A DNA stretch of 64,000 nucleotides, from the NCBI GenBank assembly GCA_030524745.1, contig JAUNGC010000001.1, positions 1 through 64,000 of the forward strand, in the 5' to 3' direction. Within the stretch, counting starts at the first letter, position 1; each line of letters begins with the position of its first letter. The notes below the pieces were generated by a model. The model did not search any database. It had not been told where the DNA came from and saw only the letters and a program-made list of their open reading frames with translations. Of this stretch, positions 51,546-60,449 are shown one piece after another. The stretch is from Eubacteriales bacterium (GTDB lineage: Bacteria > Bacillota > Clostridia > Lachnospirales > Lachnospiraceae). Position numbers and translations under genes: made by a program.

Positions 51546-52054
51546 GCCCCTTTGAGGCTACTGGAGAGCGTGACGGTACGACGCGGGCGGCGGTTTAGGG
51601 CCGGGGGAGATGCGTCGGTCCGCTGTAGGGAGTCTGTCCTGCGCCCGCCGCCTTTTGAGCCGGGGCCTGCCGCTCTGTCCTGTCCGGCGTCCCGGGGCCC
51701 GCAGGTATTTTTTCCATGACTCATATTCAAACCGGTGAAATTCCCCAAAGCGGCAGAACGTTCCTGTGAGCCGGGGCGCATTGTCTGAGCGGCAAAGCGC
51801 CGCTTTGACGCGAGTTTGCGCATCGGGTCACAGTCCGGAACGGGATGACGCTTTGGCCGGAATTTCCCGGTTTGAATATTGGAATGGAAAAAATACCTGC
51901 GGGCCCCGGGACGCCGGACAGGACAGGGCGGCAGGCCCCGGCTCAAAAAGCGGCGGGCGCAGGGCAGACTCCCTACAGCGGACCGATACATTTTCCCCGG
52001 CCGGCAAACCGCCGCCCGTGTCGTACTGTTATGCTTTCCGGAAGTCTCAGGGGC
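51546..52054. repeat. Giant inverted repeat C, about 509 bases, ending at the smpB stop codon
   Basis: The left arm (from 51546) and right arm (to 52054) are inverse copies along almost their whole length. Matching blocks include TTTGAGGCTACTGGAGAGCG against its counterpart near 52033-52049, CGCTGTAGGGAGTCTG against CAGACTCCCTACAGCG, and AATACCTGCGGGCCCCGGGA against its complement near 51690-51709. The centre is GCGGC-AAAGC-GCCGC (51789-51803). Mismatches and small gaps are scattered along the stem, densest near the centre. Read as RNA it would be a single very long imperfect hairpin. Confidence 0.88.
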
Positions 52055-52522
52055 TCAATACAGATTCTTCACCTTGAATTCTTTTTCGACTTCGCGCCGC
52101 TGGTCCTTTTTGGCAATATCCTGCCGTTTATCATAAAGCTTTTTACCGCGGCACAATCCGATTTCCATTTTCGCCCGTCCATCCTTAAAATAGACCTGAA
52201 TCGGCATAATGGTATAGCCTTTTTCCTTACACTTTCCCAGCAGCTTATTGATTTCAGACTTGTGCATCAAAAGCTTTCTGGTCCGCAGAGGATCCCGGTT
52301 AAACAGATTTCCCTTTTCATAAGGGCTGATGTGCATGCCGTACACAAAGATCTCGCCCTTATCGATCTGCACAAAGGCTTCCTTGATGCTGCATTTTCCC
52401 ATCCGCAGGCTTTTCACCTCGGTACCGTGCAGCACCAGCCCCGCCTCATACTGTTCCTCTACAAAATAATCATGGAACACTTTTTTATTATTTGCAACTA
52501 ATTTCTGCGCTTCTTTCGCCAT
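52055..52522 (-). CDS. smpB: SsrA-binding protein SmpB
   Basis: Binds tmRNA and delivers it to stalled ribosomes. The 155-residue protein begins [20 protein letters not shown], carries [20 protein letters not shown] near residues 26-45, and ends in a basic tail. The ATG at 52522 was preferred; another ATG two codons upstream overlaps the rnr stop (ATGA) but is too close to the ribosome site. rnr and smpB adjacency is typical. The tmRNA gene itself, often next to smpB, is not in this window; the giant inverted repeat occupies that position. Confidence 0.96.
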   Translation of the reverse strand: MAKEAQKLVANNKKVFHDYFVEEQYEAGLVLHGTEVKSLRMGKCSIKEAFVQIDKGEIFVYGMHISPYEKGNLFNRDPLRTRKLLMHKSEINKLLGKCKEKGYTIMPIQVYFKDGRAKMEIGLCRGKKLYDKRQDIAKKDQRREVEKEFKVKNLY

Positions 52523-52524
52523 CG

Positions 52525-54669
52525 TCATTCTTCCTTTGCCAACACAAAATCGATCGTTCTGTTAAAACGGTCCGCAAACGCAACCCGGACCTTCAGCTTC
52601 TGCCCCAGCTTATAACATCTTCCCGTCATCTGCCCGATCAGTTCATAACGGTTTTCATCATAATAAAAATAGTCTCCGTCCAGGCTGTTCACATGTACCA
52701 GCCCTTCCACCGTATTGGGCAGTTCCACATACAGTCCCCAGCCGGTCACGCAGGACACCACGCCTTCAAACACTTCCCCGACGCGGCTCTCCATATACTG
52801 CACCTTCTTGAGTTTATCCGTTTCCCGTTCCGCCTCATCGGCACGCCGCTCCGTCTGGGAGGAATGCTTTGCCACCTCCGGCAGGATTTCCCGGTAATGA
52901 TCGATCCGTTCCTCTTTCAGCCTTCCCCGCAAAAATTCCTTTATGATCCGGTGAATCTGCAGATCCGGATACCGCCGGATCGGAGAAGTGAAATGGCAGT
53001 AATACTGCGTCGCCAGACCAAAATGTCCGGCACAGTCCGTCGTGTAATTTGCCCGCTTCATGCTGCGCAGAGTCAGCCGCGCGATCAGCGCTTCTTCCGG
53101 CGTCCCCTCCACCTGATTCAGAAGCTTCTGCAGTTCCTTGGGATGAATCTCACAGGAGGACGCGCCCTGTCCCAGCTTGATATGATAGCCGAAATTATGG
53201 ATGAAAAGCCCCAGCTTTTCCATTTTGTCCGGATCGGGATTTTCATGACACCGGTATACGAAGGGCATCTCCAGCCAGTAAAAATGCTGCGCTACGGTTT
53301 CATTGGCCGCCAGCATGAAATCCTCGATCAGTTTGGTCGCCACATTTCGCTCGTAAGGCCGGATTTCAAGCGGGTTGCCTTCCCGGTCCAGTACGATCTT
53401 ACTCTCCGGGAAATCAAAATCCACCGCGCCTCTTTCCTGCCGCTTTTTACGCAAAATGGCAGATAACGCCGCCATTTCTTCAAACATGGAAACAAAGGGC
53501 TCATATTCCCGGATCACGTCCTCGTCATGGTCCTCCAGAATCTTTTTGACATTGGTATAACTCATCCGCCGGTCCACCCGGATCACGGATTCCACAATCT
53601 CATAATTGACCACATTTCCTTTTTTGTCAATATCCATCAGACAGGAAAGGGCGAGCCGGTCCTCTCCGGCATTCAAAGAACAAATACCGTTTGACAGCAC
53701 ATGGGGCAGCATGGGGATCACCCGGTCTACCAGATAAACGCTGGTGCCCCGTTCCCGCGCCTCCCAATCCAGCGCGGAATTTTCCTGCACATAATTGGTC
53801 ACATCCGCAATGTGAACGCCGAGACGGTACAGATCATTTTCCACGCTCAGGCTCACCGCGTCGTCCAGATCTTTGGCGTCCTCTCCGTCGATGGTCACCA
53901 TCACCATATCCCGCAGATCTCTTCTTCCGGCCCGGTCCGCTTCGCTCACTTCCCCCGTTCCCGCCACACGCTGCGCCTGATTGAGAACCCGTTCCGGAAA
54001 AGCTTCCGGCAGGTCAAAGGCGCGCACAATGGAAAGGATGTCCACTCCCGGATCGTTGATATGACCCAGAATTTCCACAATCTTTCCTTCCGGGTTGCGG
54101 TTTTCCTTTCCGTAATCCGTAATTTCGGCCACGACCTTGTGCCCGTCCACCGCGCCGTGACTTTTCTCCTTCGGAATGAAAATATCACAGGCAATTTTCT
54201 GATTATCCGGCGCCACAAATCCGAAATTTTTGCTCTGTTCATAGGTTCCTACCACCTGGGTAAAGGCGCGGGCGATAATCTCTGTAATCTCCGCTTCCGT
54301 GCGCTGGCCGCGCTTTCCCGGCAATATTCTGATTTTCACCGTATCCCCATGAAAGGCGTCATGCACGCAGCCTTCCGGAATAAAAAAGTCCTCTTCTACG
54401 CCGTCAACGCTGACAAAGCCGAACCCCTTGGCATGGCTTGTAAAGACGCCCGTCATTTCCTTCTCTTCCGGCTGCCTATAGCGGCCGCGCTTTGTCAGCG
54501 CGATCCTGCCTTCTTCCAAAAGGCTGTCCAGCACCCGTTTAAACTCCGCCCGGTCCTCCGGCTTTACCTGCATGAAAACCGCCAGTTCCTTTTCCTTCAT
54601 CGGCACGTAATGCGGATCCTTCATCAATTCACATATTAAGTTTTTCCGCTCTGTAAACAAATCTGTCAT
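52525..54669 (-). CDS. rnr: Ribonuclease R
   Basis: Processive 3'-5' exoribonuclease that works with SmpB/tmRNA in degrading faulty mRNA. N-terminal helix-turn-helix region (about 1-65), two cold-shock domains (about 70-230), RNB catalytic domain with [16 protein letters not shown] holding the metal-binding aspartates, and a C-terminal S1 domain ([20 protein letters not shown]). Length is 714 residues from the ATG at 54669, which has AGGAGG upstream; a 64-codon in-frame extension crosses the secG terminator and is rejected. Confidence 0.96.
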   Translation of the reverse strand: MTDLFTERKNLICELMKDPHYVPMKEKELAVFMQVKPEDRAEFKRVLDSLLEEGRIALTKRGRYRQPEEKEMTGVFTSHAKGFGFVSVDGVEEDFFIPEGCVHDAFHGDTVKIRILPGKRGQRTEAEITEIIARAFTQVVGTYEQSKNFGFVAPDNQKIACDIFIPKEKSHGAVDGHKVVAEITDYGKENRNPEGKIVEILGHINDPGVDILSIVRAFDLPEAFPERVLNQAQRVAGTGEVSEADRAGRRDLRDMVMVTIDGEDAKDLDDAVSLSVENDLYRLGVHIADVTNYVQENSALDWEARERGTSVYLVDRVIPMLPHVLSNGICSLNAGEDRLALSCLMDIDKKGNVVNYEIVESVIRVDRRMSYTNVKKILEDHDEDVIREYEPFVSMFEEMAALSAILRKKRQERGAVDFDFPESKIVLDREGNPLEIRPYERNVATKLIEDFMLAANETVAQHFYWLEMPFVYRCHENPDPDKMEKLGLFIHNFGYHIKLGQGASSCEIHPKELQKLLNQVEGTPEEALIARLTLRSMKRANYTTDCAGHFGLATQYYCHFTSPIRRYPDLQIHRIIKEFLRGRLKEERIDHYREILPEVAKHSSQTERRADEAERETDKLKKVQYMESRVGEVFEGVVSCVTGWGLYVELPNTVEGLVHVNSLDGDYFYYDENRYELIGQMTGRCYKLGQKLKVRVAFADRFNRTIDFVLAKEE

Positions 54670-54698
54670 CGGTGCCTCCTGAAAAATAAAAATAAGAC

Positions 54699-54725
54699 AA
54701 AAAACACTCCGCATATAACGGAGTG
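54699..54725 (-). terminator. Intrinsic terminator between secG and rnr
   Basis: CACTCCG and CGGAGTG with a seven-base loop, followed on the minus strand by TTTTTT. It lies 19 bases after the secG stop codon and 30 bases before rnr, so rnr probably depends on read-through or its own promoter. Confidence 0.75.
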
Positions 54726-54743
54726 CTTTTGTATACTTTACTC

Positions 54744-54989
54744 TTATCCCCAGATGCGGGATACATTTAACAGAATTGCAAGAAGAATAAATGCAATGGC
54801 GAGATATTTCGTAATCTTCACCAGAAGACCTTCCATGGATCTGCCCTTGTTCCTGCCCCAATAGGTCTCAGCCGCGCCGCTGATTGCGCCCAGCCCTGCG
54901 GACTTGCCTTCCTGCATCAATACCAAAACCGTCAAAGCGATACTTGCCAAAATAAATATAATTGTCAGAATAATTCTCAACACTTCCAT
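54744..54989 (-). CDS. secG: Protein translocase subunit SecG
   Basis: Small subunit of the SecYEG channel. The 81-residue protein has two membrane helices (about 4-25, LRIILTIIFILASIALTVLV, and 60-78) joined by the conserved loop MQEGKSAGLGAISGAAETYW. The ATG at 54989 follows GGAGGT at good spacing; the frame runs seven codons further without a site. A well-formed promoter lies upstream and a terminator downstream, so it can be expressed as a single gene. The secG-rnr-smpB order is common in Firmicutes. Confidence 0.94.
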   Translation of the reverse strand: MEVLRIILTIIFILASIALTVLVLMQEGKSAGLGAISGAAETYWGRNKGRSMEGLLVKITKYLAIAFILLAILLNVSRIWG

Positions 54990-55019
54990 CCTTACACCTC
55001 CCAGCGTCAAACAAGGGTT

Positions 55020-55048
55020 ATTTTACCATATACTTCCCGTCATTTCAA
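55020..55048 (-). promoter_or_regulatory. secG promoter
   Basis: TTGAAA (55048-55043), a 17-base spacer with TATATGG next to the -10, and TAAAAT (55025-55020) on the minus strand, 31 bases upstream of the secG ATG. Confidence 0.7.
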
Positions 55049-55075
55049 GAAAAACCGAAAGAATTTTACTGTTTT

Positions 55076-55405
55076 TTAAGTCCATAAAAACAACAGCAAT
55101 GCAACCAATAAGCCAAGACCTACGACGAATGCGAGTCCAATCAGCAGCGCGGCTTTCAATGCGCCCAGAATATACATCCGGCGCTCGTCTTTGTTGAGGG
55201 ACGCATTCTCCTCCCAGGGCCGCATCCCCAGGCTTCCGCCGCCCCGCGGATTTTCAGCGCCCTTTGCAGCCAAAGACTCCCGCTCATGCTCACGCAGTCT
55301 GCCAACCTTTCGGGGAAAAAACAGGCCCGGCCGGTCTATCCCGCTCATGTCGGCAATCGTTCTGCCGTCGTCATCATCGTAACTCTTTTTGGAGCCGCCC
55401 ATCAT
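55076..55405 (-). CDS. Single-pass membrane protein of unknown function, coupled to oppF
   Basis: A 109-residue protein. The N-terminal 75 residues are charged and probably disordered (SKKSYDDDDGRTIADMSG; RKVGRLREHERESLAAKG), and one long hydrophobic helix spans about 80-108 (ILGALKAALLIGLAFVVGLG to the end). The topology suggests a cytoplasmic tail anchored at its C-terminus. The ATG overlaps the oppF stop (ATGA), so it is translated with the peptide transporter. I do not recognise the family; the coupling suggests an accessory or regulatory role for the transporter, but that is inference. Confidence 0.75.
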   Translation of the reverse strand: MMGGSKKSYDDDDGRTIADMSGIDRPGLFFPRKVGRLREHERESLAAKGAENPRGGGSLGMRPWEENASLNKDERRMYILGALKAALLIGLAFVVGLGLLVALLLFLWT

Positions 55406-56469
55406 TTATCATACAGGTGGCAGACGACATAATGTCCCGGCTCCACCTCATGCTGTGCGGGCACTTCCTCCTTACAGCGCTGCATACAGTTTTGACAACG
55501 GGTATGGAATTTACAGCCGGAAGGCGGATTTGCCGGAGAAGGGATGGAACCTTCCAACACAATACGGTTCATTTTCGCCTTGGGGTCCGGAACAGGAATG
55601 GCGGAGAACAGCGCTTTCGTATACGGATGCAGCGGGTTTTTGAAAATATCCCCGGTGCTTCCGTACTCCACCATACTTCCCAGATACATCACGCCCACCG
55701 TATCGGAAATATGTTCCACAACCGACAAATCGTGGGAAATAAACAAATAGGTAAGTTTATACTGCTCCTGCAGTTCTTTGAGCAGGTTGATGATCTGGGC
55801 CTGAATGGACACGTCCAGCGCAGAAACCGGCTCATCGCAGACCACGAATTCCGGATTCAGGGCAAGCGCGCGGGCAATACAGATACGCTGACGCTGTCCG
55901 CCGGAAAACTCGTGGGGATAACGGTCCTTATGAAACGGCTGCAGGCCGCAGTTATCCATCACCTGATCAATGTAATCATTGAATTCTTCTTTCGAAACCA
56001 AACCATGTTCCCGCACCGCTTCGCCGATGATCTCGCCTACCGGCAGGCGGGGTGAAAGGCTGGAAAACGGATCCTGGAAAATGATCTGCATTTTGGTGCG
56101 CAGCGCGCGCATCTCTCTGGCAGACAGATCATATACTTCCTGACCGTTAAACAACACCTGTCCTCCGGTCTTTTCGCCGGAGAGCCGCAGGATCGTTCTG
56201 CCCGTCGTCGTCTTTCCGCAGCCCGATTCGCCCACCAGTCCCATGGTCGTGCCCCGTTTCAGATTAAAGGTAACGCCGTCCACGGCGCGCACCCATCCTA
56301 CCGTCTTCGATACCATTCCGCTCTTGATAGGAAAATATTTTTTTAACTGATTGACCATCAGCAGATACTGCGGATCATATTCCACAGGAACGAAACTGTT
56401 ATCGATGGACAACGCGTTTTTCTTCTTTTCATGCTCTTTGGAAGCCTGAGCTGTCTTTTCATTTGCCAT
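55402..56469 (-). CDS. oppF: Oligopeptide ABC transporter ATP-binding protein OppF
   Basis: A 355-residue ATPase. A basic N-terminal extension of about 35 residues precedes the nucleotide-binding domain: [15 protein letters not shown] (Walker A), [16 protein letters not shown] (signature), [12 protein letters not shown] (Walker B). The C-terminal oligopeptide domain has the cysteine pattern [14 protein letters not shown], which in relatives binds an iron-sulfur cluster. The ATG at 56469 has GGGAGG upstream and overlaps the oppD end by 11 bases. It works as a heterodimer with OppD. Confidence 0.96.
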   Translation of the reverse strand: MANEKTAQASKEHEKKKNALSIDNSFVPVEYDPQYLLMVNQLKKYFPIKSGMVSKTVGWVRAVDGVTFNLKRGTTMGLVGESGCGKTTTGRTILRLSGEKTGGQVLFNGQEVYDLSAREMRALRTKMQIIFQDPFSSLSPRLPVGEIIGEAVREHGLVSKEEFNDYIDQVMDNCGLQPFHKDRYPHEFSGGQRQRICIARALALNPEFVVCDEPVSALDVSIQAQIINLLKELQEQYKLTYLFISHDLSVVEHISDTVGVMYLGSMVEYGSTGDIFKNPLHPYTKALFSAIPVPDPKAKMNRIVLEGSIPSPANPPSGCKFHTRCQNCMQRCKEEVPAQHEVEPGHYVVCHLYDK

Positions 56470-57622
56470 CCGCTTTTTCCTCCCTGTTTTCTCCATAATA
56501 ACGATAACAGGATACTTTATGAGTATCCGACAGGCTGATTTCACAGGGATACGCTCCCTCGCAGCCTTCGACGCACATCTCGCAGCGGTCCTTAAAATAG
56601 CAGTAGTCCGGCATATTAATGGGATTCGGCACTTTGCCGGGGATCGAATAAAGCTTGTCCACCTGCTTGCCTACCACAGGTTTGGACGCCATCAGACCGA
56701 TCGTATAAGGATGCGCCGGATGATAGAAAATGTCCTCCGCCGTTCCTTTTTCCACAATGCGTCCGGCATACATAACCACCACATAATCCGCCATCTCCGC
56801 AATGACGCCCAGATCGTGCGTAATAAACATGATGGAGGAGTTGATTTTATTCTTCAGCGTGCGAAGCAGGTCCAGTACCTGCGCCTGAATCGTCACATCC
56901 AGCGCCGTCGTGGGTTCATCGGCAATGATGATCTTCGGATTGCATGCCAGCGCCATGGCGATACAGACACGCTGCCGCATACCGCCGGATAATTCATGGG
57001 GATACATCTTATATACGCCTTCGCTGTTGGCGATCCCCACCATTTCCAGAAGTTCGATCGTCCGCGCCTTAATATCCTCTTTGCTCTTTCCTTCCCCGTC
57101 ATGCAGAGCGATCACTTCATCCAACTGCATTCCGATGCGGAATACGGGGTTTAAAGAAGTCATCGGCTCCTGAAAAATCATGGAAACATAATTGCCTCTC
57201 AAATGCTGCAGCACCGCATCCGGCGTCTTCGTCACATCATACGCCTTATCTCCCAGATTCAGGCGGATCTCTCCTTCCACCACCTGCCCCTGGGGCCTCT
57301 GTAAAAGCTGCATCAACGACAGGCTGGTAACGGACTTTCCGCAGCCGGACTCTCCGACCACGCCCACCGTCTTTCCGATCGGCACTTCAAAGGTTACGCC
57401 GTCCACACTTCTCACCGTACCGGCATCCGTAAAAAAGCAGGTGTGTAAATTATCAAATTCAACCGCGTTGTTGGGATCGTGCATGGTCGTCAGATATTCG
57501 CTCTCCGGCACGTTCTTTCTTTTGCGCTTCTTCTCCAGAGCATTGGTTATTTTCCTGTTTTCCCTGGTAATACGTCTGGATTCTTTGGCAGAGAGATATC
57601 CTTCAGTTTTTTTCTTAGCCAT
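56459..57622 (-). CDS. oppD: Oligopeptide ABC transporter ATP-binding protein OppD
   Basis: A 387-residue ATPase with a lysine/arginine-rich N-terminal extension of about 45 residues (MAKKKTEGYLSAKESRRITR). Then come [18 protein letters not shown] (Walker A), ELSGGMRQRVCIAMAL (signature), IIADEPTTALDV (Walker B) and a C-terminal peptide-transporter domain with CYFKDRCEMCVEGCEG and a further Cys. The start is the ATG at 57622, eight bases after AAGGAG; a GTG three codons earlier is less well placed. It pairs with OppF to drive the OppB/OppC channel. Confidence 0.96.
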   Translation of the reverse strand: MAKKKTEGYLSAKESRRITRENRKITNALEKKRKRKNVPESEYLTTMHDPNNAVEFDNLHTCFFTDAGTVRSVDGVTFEVPIGKTVGVVGESGCGKSVTSLSLMQLLQRPQGQVVEGEIRLNLGDKAYDVTKTPDAVLQHLRGNYVSMIFQEPMTSLNPVFRIGMQLDEVIALHDGEGKSKEDIKARTIELLEMVGIANSEGVYKMYPHELSGGMRQRVCIAMALACNPKIIIADEPTTALDVTIQAQVLDLLRTLKNKINSSIMFITHDLGVIAEMADYVVVMYAGRIVEKGTAEDIFYHPAHPYTIGLMASKPVVGKQVDKLYSIPGKVPNPINMPDYCYFKDRCEMCVEGCEGAYPCEISLSDTHKVSCYRYYGENREEKADGK

Positions 57623-57638
57623 ATTCTCCACTCCTTCC

Positions 57639-59198
57639 TTACCGCTTCATCCGGGGATCAAATGCGTCGCGCAGACCGTCGCCCACCAGATTAAATGCCA
57701 GCACCGTCACCAGCAGGCAAATGCCTGCGGGAATCCAGATAAACCAGTAGTTTGTCAGCACATAGGTATTATTGACGTCACTGATAATATTTCCCCAGCT
57801 GGCAAAGGGGAACTTTACGCCCAGGCCCAAAAAGGACAGCGTCGCCTCCGTGATAATGGTGGAACCCAGTCCCATCGTACAGATCACGATAAGCTGAGGG
57901 ATGACATTGGGAACCAGATGCCGGAAAATACGTCGGGTTGCGCTGATGCCGCAGGCCTCCGTCGCCGTCATGAATTCCTGTTCCCGCAAGGACAGAATCT
58001 GTCCGCGGACCATACGCGCTATGCTCGGCCATCCCAAAAAGCCCAGCAGCAGCATCATATACACCATACGGGTCTGGGAATCCATCCGCATGCCGTCCAT
58101 CGCCGCGCCCAGAATAATGAGAATCGGATAACTGGGAATGCAGTAAAACACATCCACGATACGCATAATCAGATTGTCCACCCAGCCGCCGAAATAACCG
58201 GATATGCCGCCCAGGACGATTCCCAGCAGCGCTTCGATAAATACGACGATAAAGCCAATCATCAAAGAAACCCGGCCGCCGTACATCAGACGGGTGAGCA
58301 TGTCCATGCCGTTGCCGTCCGTTCCAAGCCAATGCTCTTTTGAAGGAAATCCATACCGGTCAAATACATGGGTATAAGTCTCCTGAGAAACGGTCCAACT
58401 CTTCGTATACGCGTCATAATCTACCGTATATTCATTCGTTTCACCATCTGTATTGGTAAACGCAAATTCCTCCACATCCTGTTCCAGCGCTTCCTGCAGT
58501 TCCTCCTTAAAGCTGCGGGAAAGAAAAACATCATTTGCGCTGGGCAAAATAACATAGCGGCTGATATACGCCACCTCATCGCCCTGAAGAAGCACGCTGC
58601 CGTCCTCAGCCAGTTCATAGCCGGAACCGTCCGCCTCAAAACTGCTCATCCCATTCGTATAAGCCTTCAGCGCATTGTAAGTAAACGCATAACTCAGTTT
58701 ATCCCCTTCATTGCTGGCGCTGACCACATCCATATAGGCAATGCCGATCATCTCTCCGTCCGCAGTCGCAACGCTGAAAAATTCTTCCCCTTCCTTCGTC
58801 ACAACATAATCGACGTCCTTATAGTTGAAAGTTCCGCCGCCCTTCTGAATCGCCAGCACCGACTGTCCCTGCAGAACGCCGCTGAATTTCTGTCCGTCCG
58901 CCGCCATATAACGGTATTCTGTGTTCTCCGTCACATTTGCAAAACTCTTCATCTGAATTTCTTCAGTATAAAATATCTGATCCTGACTGTAGGGTGAAAC
59001 CACGCCCCCCAGGAAAGAAAATACAAACATCACAATCAGAACCGTCAGTCCGACAATTGCCAGACGGTTTCTGAAAAACCGCTTCGCCACCATCGCGCCG
59101 GGAGACAACACCTTAACCCGACGGTCATCGTTCAGGGAATACGTCTCTTTCTGAGCGTTTTCCCCCTGTCCATTGGATAAATTTTTTTCTTCAGCCAT
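57639..59198 (-). CDS. oppC: Oligopeptide ABC transporter permease OppC with enlarged external domain
   Basis: A 519-residue permease, far longer than the roughly 300 residues usual for OppC. The cytoplasmic N-terminus (1-45) and first helix (about 48-68) are normal, and the last five helices (from about 311) with the EAA loop (TATEACGISATRRIFRHLVP) and the DAFDPRMKR end are typical. Between TM1 and the DRYGFPSKEHWLGTDGNG motif is an inserted external segment of about 200 residues (about 80-280), rich in Asp, Glu, Tyr and Val, that looks like a folded beta domain. The start ATG has GGGGGAG upstream. It pairs with OppB. Confidence 0.94.
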   Translation of the reverse strand: MAEEKNLSNGQGENAQKETYSLNDDRRVKVLSPGAMVAKRFFRNRLAIVGLTVLIVMFVFSFLGGVVSPYSQDQIFYTEEIQMKSFANVTENTEYRYMAADGQKFSGVLQGQSVLAIQKGGGTFNYKDVDYVVTKEGEEFFSVATADGEMIGIAYMDVVSASNEGDKLSYAFTYNALKAYTNGMSSFEADGSGYELAEDGSVLLQGDEVAYISRYVILPSANDVFLSRSFKEELQEALEQDVEEFAFTNTDGETNEYTVDYDAYTKSWTVSQETYTHVFDRYGFPSKEHWLGTDGNGMDMLTRLMYGGRVSLMIGFIVVFIEALLGIVLGGISGYFGGWVDNLIMRIVDVFYCIPSYPILIILGAAMDGMRMDSQTRMVYMMLLLGFLGWPSIARMVRGQILSLREQEFMTATEACGISATRRIFRHLVPNVIPQLIVICTMGLGSTIITEATLSFLGLGVKFPFASWGNIISDVNNTYVLTNYWFIWIPAGICLLVTVLAFNLVGDGLRDAFDPRMKR

Positions 59199-59214
59199 TC
59201 AACGCTCCCCCTCT

Positions 59215-60201
59215 CTACGCGATCCGAACACGGGGATCCACCACCGCGTAAAGGATATCCGCAATCAGATTGCCTGCCAGGGTCAGGATTGCCATAAACA
59301 TCAGATAAAACATGGAAAACGGAATATCGCCGCCTACCATCGCATGATAGGAAGTATAACCGATTCCCTGGATGGAATACAAAGTTTCCGTAATCAGCGC
59401 GCCGCTGAACAGGCCGGGCAGAGAATTTCCGATAATGGTGACCAGCGGAATCAGCGTGTTCCGGAATGCGTGATGATAAATCACCTTGCGTTCATTCAGT
59501 CCTTTTGCCCGGGCCGTCCTGATATAATCGGCATTGAGCACTTCTAACATATTGGTGCGGGTATAGCGCATCAGGGAACCGATATTAATCACCACCAGCG
59601 TCACTACCGGCAGCACCAGATGATTGGCAATATCCAATAGCTGCCCGCCTCTGCTTAACTGGCTGTAATTACGTCCGGTCAGCCCCATCAGATCGAACCA
59701 TCCCAGATTGACGCTGAATACAAGCTTTAACAGCGATGCAAAGAAAAAGGTCGGCAAAGAAATCCCGGCCAGCGCCACTACCGTGATCACATAGTCGGTT
59801 TTGGAATACTGCTTCGTCGCCGCAATGATTCCCAGCGGAATCGCAATGATAAGTTCCAGTACAAAAGCGACGGCTCCCATCGCAAAAGAAATTCCCACCG
59901 TCTCCTTGAGCAGTTCCGTACAGGGTTTGGTATATACCCAGCTATCGCCGAAATTACCTGTCAGCATCTGAACCAACATGCCCAGAAAGCCCGTAATAAT
60001 ATTCCCGTCCAGATTATAGGCCGAGGAAAGCTGCTCCATCCATTCTTCATAGCTTTTTGCACCCGGCTGTGTGGAAAGCTGCCTCGCCATACTTTCAATA
60101 TAGGAAGTAGGCAGACAACGCATGAGCAGATAAATCACAAAAGCCACAAAAAACAGAATCATGATGGAGGTCAAAATTCTTTTAATGATATAGTTTCGCA
60201 T
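59215..60201 (-). CDS. oppB: Oligopeptide ABC transporter permease OppB
   Basis: A 328-residue permease with six predicted helices, starting MRNYIIKRILTSIMILFFVA. The EAA loop RTARAKGLNERKVIYHHAFRN is near residues 226-246. The C-terminal LAGNLIADILYAVVDPRVRI is a hallmark. Gene order oppA-oppB-oppC-oppD-oppF is complete on the minus strand. A 248-base gap with repeats and hairpins separates it from oppA, and 16 bases from oppC. Confidence 0.96.
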   Translation of the reverse strand: MRNYIIKRILTSIMILFFVAFVIYLLMRCLPTSYIESMARQLSTQPGAKSYEEWMEQLSSAYNLDGNIITGFLGMLVQMLTGNFGDSWVYTKPCTELLKETVGISFAMGAVAFVLELIIAIPLGIIAATKQYSKTDYVITVVALAGISLPTFFFASLLKLVFSVNLGWFDLMGLTGRNYSQLSRGGQLLDIANHLVLPVVTLVVINIGSLMRYTRTNMLEVLNADYIRTARAKGLNERKVIYHHAFRNTLIPLVTIIGNSLPGLFSGALITETLYSIQGIGYTSYHAMVGGDIPFSMFYLMFMAILTLAGNLIADILYAVVDPRVRIA

Positions 60202-60449
60202 ACTCTTTCACTCCGTTCTGCTTGGTCAAACCGCAGCAGGGGCGCTTCCCCACGCTGCCTGTTACAGGTCAGGCAATAACTCCGCAAAACAGAGTAACCG
60301 CCCACTACACATCAGGCAATAACCCCCTCCGCAGGGAGTAACTGCCTGATATATAGTCGTATGCCCTGCGGTCTACCGACCGCAGGGCAACCGACATTGG
60401 TTGGCGCCGGAATTCTCCGGCTCACCGTCATTATTTCATTTGCAGACGC
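60202..60449. repeat. oppA-oppB spacer with a tandem imperfect repeat and strong hairpin
   Basis: CAGGCAATAAC starts two related units (60270-60302 and 60313-60346) that both continue through TCCGCA and GAGTAAC to GCC. GCCCTGCGGTC (60363-60373) and GACCGCAGGGC (60378-60388) then form a perfect 11-base stem with loop TACC, and GCCGGA/TCCGGC a smaller one. No U-run follows on the minus strand, so the structures more likely protect the oppA transcript than terminate it. No gene is seen. Confidence 0.7.

Larger units (their letters stand above)
51163..52054. other. Gene-free region between smpB and murE
   Basis: About 890 bases without a credible gene. Overlapping frames on both strands encode the same peptide segment (CGPRDAGQDRAAGPGS) because the DNA is palindromic, and none has a good start. 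The space is filled by two inverted repeats, annotated separately, plus about 75 bases upstream of murE and about 80 bases between the repeats in which I see nothing. Confidence 0.85.

Noticed and set aside
51546..52054. tmRNA (ssrA) gene next to smpB
   Set aside because: ssrA is often a neighbour of smpB, so the gap was checked. No tRNA-like ends, tag-peptide frame or CCA terminus were found; the sequence is a self-complementary repeat.
51317..52501. Long open frames on both strands in the smpB-murE gap (up to about 220 codons)
   Set aside because: They arise from the palindromic DNA: both strands encode the same peptide segment, there are no convincing ribosome sites, and the plus-strand frames run antisense into smpB.
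54670..54861. N-terminal extension of RNase R by 64 codons
   Set aside because: The extension crosses the secG terminator and 3' end, while the ATG at 54669 has AGGAGG upstream and matches the family start.
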